A DNA stretch of 8,393 nt from a bacterium (lineage in GTDB: Bacteria; Latescibacterota; UBA2968). The translations under genes were made by a program, and so were the position numbers. The notes below the pieces were generated by a model. That model was not told where the DNA came from. It was given only the letters and a program-made list of their open reading frames with translations, and searched no databases. Shown here in pieces: positions 1-5,654 of the stretch. Position 1 is the stretch's first letter; each line of letters starts with the position of its first letter. The DNA lies in NCBI GenBank assembly GCA_027296045.1, contig JAPUJS010000172.1, positions 1 to 8,393 on the forward strand, read 5' to 3'.

Positions 1-29
1 AGTTCTTATATCGTGCCAATTTACGCACC

Positions 30-557
30 TTGCGAAACTTAATTGTTCACTCCGATACCCGTGTACTGTCCAGAATTCTCAATGCCTATTCCGTCAAGGC
101 AGAGCGTGAATTGATTGCCGATGCACGCGTTGTGAACAACCATCTTATCGTGCTCAATTGTATCGGTGCCATTTATGATGTTCCCATGGATGCCCTAACA
201 ACCTTTGGCATCCATGACTTGCGAAATTTTAAAGTGGAAGAAGATGGCAGTTATCTCTACTGGCCCACTTTAGATCTGCATCTGGATATCCAGAGCATTC
301 GAGAAATCACAGATGAAGCATTTAGAGAAAAAGCCAGAATAGAACGCCTCCAGAGTGACAGTGCGTTTGGCCGTGCGATTGCCACATTTAGAAAACAAAA
401 CGGACTCGTGCAAACAGACATCACAGGCTTGTCCGAACGCCACGTCCGACGCATCGAAAATGGGGCAAGTACAAAAATCGCATCTCTCAAACACTTCGCC
501 CAAGCACACAATTTAAAACTCAATGATTACCTCAACGAACTCGCCGGCATCATGTAA
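30..557 (+). CDS. DUF2442 domain plus C-terminal XRE-type helix-turn-helix protein (5' end possibly cut by window edge)
   Basis: The product is a likely DNA-binding regulator. Numbering from the TTG at 30, residues ~31-92 resemble DUF2442: a beta-rich segment (ARVVNNHLIVLNC) followed by a conserved-looking WPTLDLHLDI stretch. Residues ~93-112 are a charged linker. Residues ~113-172 are a Cro/C1-type helix-turn-helix with FRKQNGLVQ, then LSERHVRRIENG as the recognition helix. DUF2442 proteins, with or without an HTH, often sit next to DUF4160 proteins in small toxin-antitoxin-like pairs; no partner is visible here, so any would lie left of the window. The frame stays open back to the edge, and there is no Shine-Dalgarno before the TTG at 30, so the true start may be outside. 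Base composition is clearly more AT-rich than the pepC-SDR block, which may mean a different origin. A hairpin terminator follows. The HTH call is firm, DUF2442 moderate, and any toxin-antitoxin role is conjecture. Confidence 0.75.
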   Translation: MRNLIVHSDTRVLSRILNAYSVKAERELIADARVVNNHLIVLNCIGAIYDVPMDALTTFGIHDLRNFKVEEDGSYLYWPTLDLHLDIQSIREITDEAFREKARIERLQSDSAFGRAIATFRKQNGLVQTDITGLSERHVRRIENGASTKIASLKHFAQAHNLKLNDYLNELAGIM

Positions 558-640
558 ACCCTCACCTGCATCCGGGAAACAACGGTGCGAAGTGTAACTC
601 AAAAACCACCTTGTTTTGTAATCTTTATCCCCTGTCAACA

Positions 641-675
641 GGCCCCGGAGCTTGTGCCCCGGGACCTTTCATTTA
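641..675 (+). terminator. Probable rho-independent terminator after the HTH gene
   Basis: The arms GGCCCCGGAGC (641-651) and GCCCCGGGACC (656-666) pair as an 11-bp stem with two mismatches around a TTGT loop. The T-rich run TTTCATTT follows. The hairpin lies 84 nt after the HTH stop and just before a possible promoter, so it probably insulates the upstream gene from the pepC string. The T-tail is interrupted by a C and an A, so efficiency is uncertain. Nothing else was seen in 558-640. Confidence 0.6.
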
Positions 676-678
676 GGC

Positions 679-707
679 TTGACTTTCCCCGCCGATCCCT
701 GCATAAA
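679..707 (+). promoter_or_regulatory. Possible sigma-70-type promoter upstream of pepC
   Basis: TTGACT (679-684) matches the -35 consensus at five of six bases. CATAAA (702-707) is a weaker -10 element after a 17-nt spacer. It lies directly after the terminator hairpin and is the best-placed promoter for the plus-strand gene string. Transcription from it would give a leader of about 130 nt running through the enolase-superfamily remnant. The match was made by eye and the -10 is only four of six. Confidence 0.35.
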
Positions 708-728
708 TGTGTTTTCCACTTTCACTGA

Positions 729-833
729 TTAGGAATTGAACTGGACGAAGACGCGTTGGAAGACAAAATTGACCACAACTGGAAAAACCGGGAAAGCTAC
801 CATCCGGATGACGGTTCGGTCGTAGACTGGTAA
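729..833 (+). pseudogene. C-terminal remnant of a mandelate racemase/muconate lactonizing (enolase superfamily) gene
   Basis: One frame from 729 to the TAA at 831-833 reads like the extreme C-terminus of a sugar-acid dehydratase/MR-MLE enzyme. It begins LGIELDEDALEDK and ends ESYHPDDGSVVDW. Enolase-superfamily dehydratases of the galactonate dehydratase type typically end with a G-L-G-(V/I)-E-(I/L)-(D/N)-E motif and, ~20-30 residues later, an (E/D)-D-G-S-V-x-(E/D)-W terminus. The codon just before the fragment is TGA (726-728), where the family usually has Gly (GGA to TGA would be one change). Upstream of that the frame shows no resemblance. There is no start codon with a ribosome-binding site, and the fragment is ~35 codons of an expected ~380-400. 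The pepC Shine-Dalgarno follows its stop directly, so pepC probably once sat immediately downstream of the intact gene. The family call rests on remembered motif pattern only. Confidence 0.5.
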
Positions 834-839
834 GGAGAG
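834..839 (+). promoter_or_regulatory. Shine-Dalgarno site of pepC
   Basis: GGAGAG, seven to eight bases before the ATG at 845 and touching the stop codon of the enolase-superfamily remnant, fixes the pepC start. It lies within a good AAGGAGAG match. Confidence 0.7.
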
Positions 840-844
840 ACTCC

Positions 845-2188
845 ATGGAAAAACACCTCACACTCGAAACCGTTGACTGCTTTGTCGAGGCCTTTGAAGA
901 TGACCCCAAAAACCGCCTGGCCCTCAACGCCGTCACCCAAACCGACATCACCACAGTTGCGCTCAACCGGGACGTGGTCAACCGTGTCGACCACACCTAC
1001 TCGCATCTCATTGAAACCCCCAAAGTCACCAACCAGAAAAGCTCCGGAAGATGCTGGATGTTTGCCGGACTCAACGCCCTCCGGTTGGAGACCCTGAAAA
1101 ATCTGAACCTCGACCAATTTGAATTCTCCCAGACCCATCTCATGTTCTGGGACAAATTGGAAAAATCCAATTTTTTTCTCGAAAACATCCTGGAAACCTG
1201 CAACGAACCCCTGGACGGCCGTCTGATACAGTGGCTGCTCTCCCAGCCGCTTTCCGACGGTGGGCAATGGGACATGTTTATCAATTTGATTGAAAAATAT
1301 GGCGTCGTTCCCAAATCTGTCATGCCCGAAACTCAGAGCAGCAGCAACTCTCGAAGGATGAACAGCATGGTCGTGCTCAAACTCCGAGAATGCGCATCGA
1401 TCCTGCGAAAAATGCACGGCCAGGGCGGTCCCATCGAAGCCCTGCGAGAGGCCAAAGGCAAAATGCTGCAGGACATACACCGAATTCTCAGCATTCACCT
1501 GGGCAAACCGCCAACCCAATTTTCCTGGTCGTGGCGAGACAAAGACAAACAGTTCCACCGCAAAGAAAACATGACACCTCAGGAGTGCTACAAAACATTC
1601 GTCGGTGTCGACCTGAACGATTACGTCTGCCTCATCAACGCCCCAACAGAAGACAAGCCCTACAACAAACTGTACACCGTTCAGTATCTCGGCAATGTCG
1701 TTGGAGGACAAATCGTCCGCTATGTAAACGTGGATATGGCCACCTTGAAACAGGCCACAGTAGAGATGGTCAAAAACGGAGAAGCCGTCTGGTTTGGCTG
1801 TGATGTGGGCAAAATGTTTCAACGAGACCTGGGCATTTTGGACCTGGACATCCACGACTATGAACTGGTCTACGGCACCGATTTTTCGCTCGACAAAGCC
1901 GGTCGCCTGGACTATGGACACTCCCGCATGACCCATGCGATGGTCCTGACAGGCGTGGACCTCGATCACGACGAACAGCCGCGCAAGTGGCGTGTTGAAA
2001 ACAGCTGGGGCACCGAACATGGCGACAAGGGCTATGAGATGATGACCGACGCCTGGTTCGAAGAATATCTCTACGAAATCACAGTACACAAAAAATATCT
2101 TTCGGATGAGCTGCTGAACCTGTTGGATACCGACCCGATTGTTCTACCCCCCTGGGATCCGATGGGTTCTCTGGCAACATCAAGATAG
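845..2188 (+). CDS. pepC: Aminopeptidase C / bleomycin hydrolase family cysteine peptidase (C1B)
   Basis: This is a cytosolic papain-fold aminopeptidase that removes N-terminal residues from peptides; relatives assemble as hexamers with the active sites inside. The 447-aa length is normal for the family. The oxyanion Gln64 and nucleophile Cys70 lie in NQKSSGRCWMFAGLNALR, His364 in THAMVLTGV, and Asn386 in VENSWGTEHGDKGY, so the catalytic set is complete. There is no signal peptide. The C-terminus reads PIVLPPWDPMGSLATSR. In bleomycin hydrolases this tail reaches into the active site and limits the enzyme to exopeptidase action; here three residues follow the usual GSLA-like end. The start is fixed by GGAGAG at 834-839. 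The gene ends 13 nt before the secreted hydrolase frame and is probably co-transcribed with it. The long antisense reading frame over this gene is a by-product of codon bias. Confidence 0.95.
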   Translation: MEKHLTLETVDCFVEAFEDDPKNRLALNAVTQTDITTVALNRDVVNRVDHTYSHLIETPKVTNQKSSGRCWMFAGLNALRLETLKNLNLDQFEFSQTHLMFWDKLEKSNFFLENILETCNEPLDGRLIQWLLSQPLSDGGQWDMFINLIEKYGVVPKSVMPETQSSSNSRRMNSMVVLKLRECASILRKMHGQGGPIEALREAKGKMLQDIHRILSIHLGKPPTQFSWSWRDKDKQFHRKENMTPQECYKTFVGVDLNDYVCLINAPTEDKPYNKLYTVQYLGNVVGGQIVRYVNVDMATLKQATVEMVKNGEAVWFGCDVGKMFQRDLGILDLDIHDYELVYGTDFSLDKAGRLDYGHSRMTHAMVLTGVDLDHDEQPRKWRVENSWGTEHGDKGYEMMTDAWFEEYLYEITVHKKYLSDELLNLLDTDPIVLPPWDPMGSLATSR

Positions 2189-2201
2189 GGAAACCGATTC
2201 G

Positions 2202-4823
2202 ATGCACCACAGCACAGGGATGGGGTGGCTTCTGGTCAGCCTGATGGCGATCGGCGTGTTGCCCTGCCAGGCCGAAGAATATGCCCTGGTCCGTCTAGAT
2301 ACCATGGTTGCCATGGAGGATGGCGTCCAATTAAACACCACCGTATTTACCCCCGATGCACCGATACCAACCGGCGGATGGCCCGCAATTATTTATATCC
2401 ACGGCCTGGGCGGCAGCAAAGCGATTCGTCCAACCGAGGCACTGGCCCAACACGGATATGCCACCCTGGCCTATACGGTTCGGGGGCAAGGCCGGGGCCG
2501 AAACGGAGCTCCCTCGGAAGGCGTTTCGACGGTTTGGGGTCCCCGTGAAGTCAAAGACCTCAAAGCCATGATCGCCTGGTTCAAATCCAGCCAGCCAGTC
2601 CACCCCGACCGGGTGGGCATCACAGGCAGATCCCAGGGCGGGATTCACAGCTGGATGGCCGTTGCTCACAACCTGGGCGTGGCGGCCGCCGTGCCGCAAA
2701 ATTTCACCGCCGGTAGTATCGCAACCATAAATCGTAGCATTCACAAAAACATGGTGGGTATCTTCCGAGCCCGTTTTGTCGATTCCACGCTGGCCGCAAA
2801 AGGCCGCCACCGGATTCTGGGCTACAGCTATGACGGCCTCAAGAGAGATTTTTCCAAAGACCGGGATCTGCATTCCAGGCTAAAAAACAAAGATGTGCCA
2901 ACCATGATTCACTTTGCCTGGGAAGACGGCTGGGGCGTCCCCAACAACGTCATCCGGGATTTTCAATTGTTGAAAGGCCCCAAAAAACTGTATCTGGGAA
3001 CCGGGGGAAACGGTTCGGCATCGGTCCGCTCGGAAGCACAGTTTCGGGATGCCTGGACCCAAAGGTGGTTCGACCGCTGGCTCAAAGGTCAGAAAAACAG
3101 CATTGAAAAAGAACCGCCGGTAGAAATTGCCCTGCTCGACTCCTGGGAACATTTCCAGATGTCCGATTTCCCGCCCCCGAAAGTCAAAAAGAAATTCTTC
3201 TTTATCAGCCATTCCGACGAAGCCATGCTGGCGGATGATGTATCGACACAGCCAGATTCTCTTACCCTCCAACACGCCTTCAACAAGGACTTCACCCTGA
3301 CCGACCTTTATCAAGCCGGCGCTCCCCTGCGTGGAGAAAACGGGGTCCTTACCCATTTTAGCTTTGCTTCCCAGATCTACGAATCCGATGAACTGGCATC
3401 CGACATGCTGCTTGTCGGCATCCCAAGAGTCAGCCTATTTGTGGGCGGAGAAGCCCTCTTTTATCAAATCAACCTTCGATTGTGGGACTTAGACCCGGAA
3501 ACCAACCGACAACGGCTGATTTCTCGAATGACCTATCTGGTCGAACGAGAAAACCACAAGCCCGGCGACCCCATCATCGTCGAAATGGCCGCCGTGGGCT
3601 ACCGGGCCCAAGCCGGCCATCTCATCCGGCTGGAAATCTCCAACCTGGACATGGACTGGCACACCGAAAAACAAGATTGGCGACGCCTCTGGGCCCTCCC
3701 CCTGTTTGAACCAGGCGACATCACCTTCTATACGGGTCCCCAAAAACCGGCCAACCTCGAACTTCCCGTATATTCCCCTTCTAAGGTAAAATCTATGAAC
3801 ATCCTGATCATCGGCGGCACCCGATATATGGGACGCATCGCAGTCCAAAATCTCCTGGACCGGGGCGATCATGTCACTGTCTTCTCACGTGGAAACACCC
3901 GCCCGGAGTGGTGGGATCGCATCACCCATATCCCGGGCGATCACACCGATGCGGAAAGCTTCACATCTCAACTCAAAGGCAAAACCTTCGACGCCGTCCT
4001 GGATACCCAGGCATTTAAAAAAGAAGACGTCGAACTGGCCCATCAGACCTTCGAAGGCCATGTCGGTCGCTATCTCATGGTCAGCACCGGTTCGGTCTAT
4101 CTGGACAACAAACTGGATTTTGCAACCCACTGTCCCTTCAAAGAATCCGACGTCGACTGGTCCAACCTGGACTACACCTACCCCGAAGGAGAAGACCCCT
4201 ACGGCGTGGGCAAACGCCACTGTGAAAAGTGGCTTCAAGAAAACAGCACCCTCCCCTACACCGTCGTGCGCATCCCTGCCATTATGGGCTGGGACGACCC
4301 CACCGGTCGCATGTGGTGGTGGATTCAACGTGCGCTGGATGGCAAAGGCGTCGTATTGCCACTCGAACACCACGCTCCGTTTCGCACCCTGTATTCGGGA
4401 GATGCAGCCGAAAACTTCGTCCGGGCTATCGACGCTCCCGAAGCGGCCAACCAGATCTATCACAACGCTATGGAAGAGGTACTGACGCCCAAACGCTGGG
4501 TCGACCTGATCTGGCAAGCAGCCGGCCATGAGCCGGATATTACCTATATTCCCAACGACATTCTTCAAAAAGAACTGGAAGCATACTCCCCACCCCTGTG
4601 CAGACCTATTCCCTATATCCACGACCTGTCCAGAGCAAAACAGGATTTTAGCTTTTCCACAACACCGGTAGAAGAATGGGTCCACACCACCGTTGCCTGG
4701 TACCGAGACCAGTATGAAGGACAGGACGCAAAAGGCTACCAGAACAGATCCAGGGAGTTGGAACTGGCGAACAAATGGACCCAAAGTTTCCAAAACCTGA
4801 TTTCAGATTTCCAATCGTCATAA
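2202..4823 (+). CDS. Continuous frame: secreted CocE/NonD (peptidase S15-like) alpha/beta-hydrolase fused to an NAD-dependent epimerase-like domain
   Basis: The frame encodes 873 aa from the ATG at 2202. An AGGGA ~10 nt upstream and the following signal peptide support this start over an earlier ATG at 2139 inside pepC. Residues 1-24 form a signal peptide (hydrophobic WLLVSLMAIGVLP, possible cleavage after CQA). Residues ~27-300 are an S15/CocE-type alpha/beta-hydrolase with oxyanion strand YIHGLGG, nucleophile Ser144 in GRSQGG, and likely acid Asp242 in AWEDGWG. The expected catalytic His position in LYLGTGGNGSAS is Asn270. Residues ~330-525 are the beta-rich C-terminal domain, ending FEPGDITFYTGPQKPANLELPV as in stand-alone relatives. 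The frame then runs SPSKVKS into a complete 342-aa extended-SDR domain at residue 532. Substrate is unknown; the family includes cocaine esterase, cephalosporin acylases and Xaa-Pro dipeptidyl peptidases. An exported NAD-dependent enzyme would be odd, so a lost stop codon, a sequence error or separate translation of part two should be considered. Confidence 0.8.
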   Translation: MHHSTGMGWLLVSLMAIGVLPCQAEEYALVRLDTMVAMEDGVQLNTTVFTPDAPIPTGGWPAIIYIHGLGGSKAIRPTEALAQHGYATLAYTVRGQGRGRNGAPSEGVSTVWGPREVKDLKAMIAWFKSSQPVHPDRVGITGRSQGGIHSWMAVAHNLGVAAAVPQNFTAGSIATINRSIHKNMVGIFRARFVDSTLAAKGRHRILGYSYDGLKRDFSKDRDLHSRLKNKDVPTMIHFAWEDGWGVPNNVIRDFQLLKGPKKLYLGTGGNGSASVRSEAQFRDAWTQRWFDRWLKGQKNSIEKEPPVEIALLDSWEHFQMSDFPPPKVKKKFFFISHSDEAMLADDVSTQPDSLTLQHAFNKDFTLTDLYQAGAPLRGENGVLTHFSFASQIYESDELASDMLLVGIPRVSLFVGGEALFYQINLRLWDLDPETNRQRLISRMTYLVERENHKPGDPIIVEMAAVGYRAQAGHLIRLEISNLDMDWHTEKQDWRRLWALPLFEPGDITFYTGPQKPANLELPVYSPSKVKSMNILIIGGTRYMGRIAVQNLLDRGDHVTVFSRGNTRPEWWDRITHIPGDHTDAESFTSQLKGKTFDAVLDTQAFKKEDVELAHQTFEGHVGRYLMVSTGSVYLDNKLDFATHCPFKESDVDWSNLDYTYPEGEDPYGVGKRHCEKWLQENSTLPYTVVRIPAIMGWDDPTGRMWWWIQRALDGKGVVLPLEHHAPFRTLYSGDAAENFVRAIDAPEAANQIYHNAMEEVLTPKRWVDLIWQAAGHEPDITYIPNDILQKELEAYSPPLCRPIPYIHDLSRAKQDFSFSTTPVEEWVHTTVAWYRDQYEGQDAKGYQNRSRELELANKWTQSFQNLISDFQSS
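3783..3797 (+). promoter_or_regulatory. Internal ribosome-binding-like site and ATG of the epimerase part
   Basis: AAGG (3783-3786) lies 8 nt before the in-frame ATG at 3795-3797, the exact point where the epimerase Rossmann fold begins (MNILIIGG). Stop codons in the other two frames sit right here: TAA at 3782-3784, and TAA in AGGTAA at 3786-3788. This is what a former intergenic junction would look like. A single substitution (TAG to AAG) or a 1-nt indel could have joined the genes. Confidence 0.5.
3795..4823 (+). CDS. NAD-dependent epimerase/dehydratase (extended/atypical SDR), second half of the 2202-4823 frame
   Basis: Taken alone, this is a complete 342-aa enzyme starting at its own ATG. 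Residues 1-31 show the Rossmann dinucleotide site (LIIGGTRYMG, then VTVFSRG). The catalytic region has MVSTGSVY (~95-102) and Tyr136-x3-Lys140 in DPYGVGKRHCEKWL. The substrate-binding half contains VVRIPAIMGWDDP and a C-terminal DLSRAKQDFSFSTTPVEEWV segment. The GGTRxxG...FxRG pattern is typical of the atypical SDR group that includes CSP41-like and sugar-epimerase-like proteins. The reaction cannot be assigned. No signal peptide is seen, so the protein would be cytosolic if translated from 3795. It is listed separately because the domain boundary and the possible internal start make independent translation plausible. Two more SDR genes follow after 54 nt. Confidence 0.75.
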   Translation: MNILIIGGTRYMGRIAVQNLLDRGDHVTVFSRGNTRPEWWDRITHIPGDHTDAESFTSQLKGKTFDAVLDTQAFKKEDVELAHQTFEGHVGRYLMVSTGSVYLDNKLDFATHCPFKESDVDWSNLDYTYPEGEDPYGVGKRHCEKWLQENSTLPYTVVRIPAIMGWDDPTGRMWWWIQRALDGKGVVLPLEHHAPFRTLYSGDAAENFVRAIDAPEAANQIYHNAMEEVLTPKRWVDLIWQAAGHEPDITYIPNDILQKELEAYSPPLCRPIPYIHDLSRAKQDFSFSTTPVEEWVHTTVAWYRDQYEGQDAKGYQNRSRELELANKWTQSFQNLISDFQSS

Positions 4824-4864
4824 CAACCCACAACCTCACGCGAATAATAAAAACCGCTGCTAAA

Positions 4865-4873
4865 AAAAGGAAT
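4865..4873 (+). promoter_or_regulatory. Shine-Dalgarno of first SDR gene
   Basis: AAAAGGAA ends about five nt before the ATG at 4878 and supports that start. The rest of the 54-nt gap (4824-4877) is A-rich and shows no clear hairpin. Confidence 0.55.
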
Positions 4874-4877
4874 CCCC

Positions 4878-5612
4878 ATGCCGGAAAACAGACTGACCGG
4901 AAAAGTTGCAGTTGTCACCGGTGGCGGTCGGGGCATCGGACGTGCCATCGCCCTGGCCTTTGCCGATGAAGGCGCCGACCTCTGCCTGGTTGCCCGCACC
5001 GAATCTCAGCTCAACGAAGTGGCCGAAGAGGTTCGCACCAAAGGCCGACAGGCCCTCACCGTATCGACTGACGTCACCGACCGCGTCCAGGTCGAAGAGA
5101 TGGCCGCCCAGGTCAATAACACCTTTGGTCAGCTCGACATCCTGGTCAACAATGCCGGGGGTGGCATCGAAAGAAATAGGATCGCCGAAAGCGACCCCGA
5201 CCTCTGGATCAAAGATGTCCGCGTCAACCTCATCAGTGCCTACCTGGTCACCCACGCACTCTTGCCACTCATGATCGAATCTGGCGGCGGCAAAATCATC
5301 AACACCGGCTCCGGCATGGGACACCGTTCAAGCCCAAAAAGCTCTGCCTACCACGTGGGCAAAGCGGGCTTGTGGATGTTCACCCAATGTTTGGCCGAAG
5401 AAGTCTGGGAACACGGCATCGATGTCAACGAACTGGTACCCGGACCCGTCGCCTCTCGAGATCCCAGTCGCGTGGGCGCCACATCTGGCTTTGCCCCCAG
5501 CGAACGGGTCAAAGCCACAGAAGACGTAGCCCCCCTGGCCCTCTTCCTGGCCACCCAACCCCCGGGCGGACCAACCGCCCAATCTTTTAGCCTTGCTCGA
5601 CGGCCGATATAA
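4878..5612 (+). CDS. Classical SDR family NAD(P)-dependent oxidoreductase (first tandem copy)
   Basis: This 244-aa Rossmann-fold dehydrogenase/reductase is of normal length for classical SDRs. The cofactor site TGGGRGIG is at residues 14-21. NNAG is at 91-94 and the structural Asn117 is in VRVNLIS. The catalytic triad is Ser145, Tyr158 and Lys162 (YHVGK), with Ser exactly 13 residues before Tyr as in the family. The substrate loop follows PGPVA (188-192). The C-terminus, PPGGPTAQSFSLARRPI, differs from the usual ...TGQ...VDGG end of FabG-like enzymes: Ala replaces Gly in TGQ. A second, closely related copy follows 42 nt downstream. Substrate is unknown; annotation pipelines might call it 3-oxoacyl-ACP reductase, but the context does not support fatty-acid synthesis. 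It is probably co-transcribed with the upstream hydrolase/epimerase. Confidence 0.92.
   Translation: MPENRLTGKVAVVTGGGRGIGRAIALAFADEGADLCLVARTESQLNEVAEEVRTKGRQALTVSTDVTDRVQVEEMAAQVNNTFGQLDILVNNAGGGIERNRIAESDPDLWIKDVRVNLISAYLVTHALLPLMIESGGGKIINTGSGMGHRSSPKSSAYHVGKAGLWMFTQCLAEEVWEHGIDVNELVPGPVASRDPSRVGATSGFAPSERVKATEDVAPLALFLATQPPGGPTAQSFSLARRPI
5295..5420 (+). repeat. Near-identical block shared with second SDR copy (first copy)
   Basis: The exact 32-nt block 5295-5326 recurs at 6069-6100, and the exact 33-nt block 5388-5420 recurs at 6162-6194. Between them the copies differ at scattered sites. This active-site half is visibly more alike than the N-terminal half, where many residues differ. 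The pair reflects gene duplication rather than a mobile repeat. Confidence 0.8.
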
Positions 5613-5640
5613 CCTTTTATCACCCCCAAATTTTCCTATC

Positions 5641-5645
5641 AGGAG
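5641..5645 (+). promoter_or_regulatory. Shine-Dalgarno of second SDR gene
   Basis: AGGAG lies nine nt before the ATG at 5655, a strong match that fixes the start. Confidence 0.7.
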
Positions 5646-5654
5646 TCGTCACAC

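Noticed and set aside
736..822. Short frame from TTG at 736 preceded by AGGAA as a small gene or leader peptide
   Set aside because: Its translation (LNWTKTRWKT...) is not protein-like, while the neighbouring frame of the same DNA reads as an enolase-superfamily C-terminus.
797..2089. 430-aa open frame on the minus strand opposite pepC
   Set aside because: The plus-strand gene is an unmistakable PepC with a full catalytic set. The antisense translation has no recognisable domain and is explained by codon bias lowering stop frequency.
2139..2201. Upstream ATG at 2139 as start of the hydrolase
   Set aside because: It lies inside pepC, has no ribosome-binding site, and would put 21 non-family residues before a clean signal peptide beginning at 2202.
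3885..4793. 302-aa minus-strand frame opposite the epimerase domain
   Set aside because: It is antisense to a clear SDR domain, with no domain likeness and no convincing ribosome-binding site.
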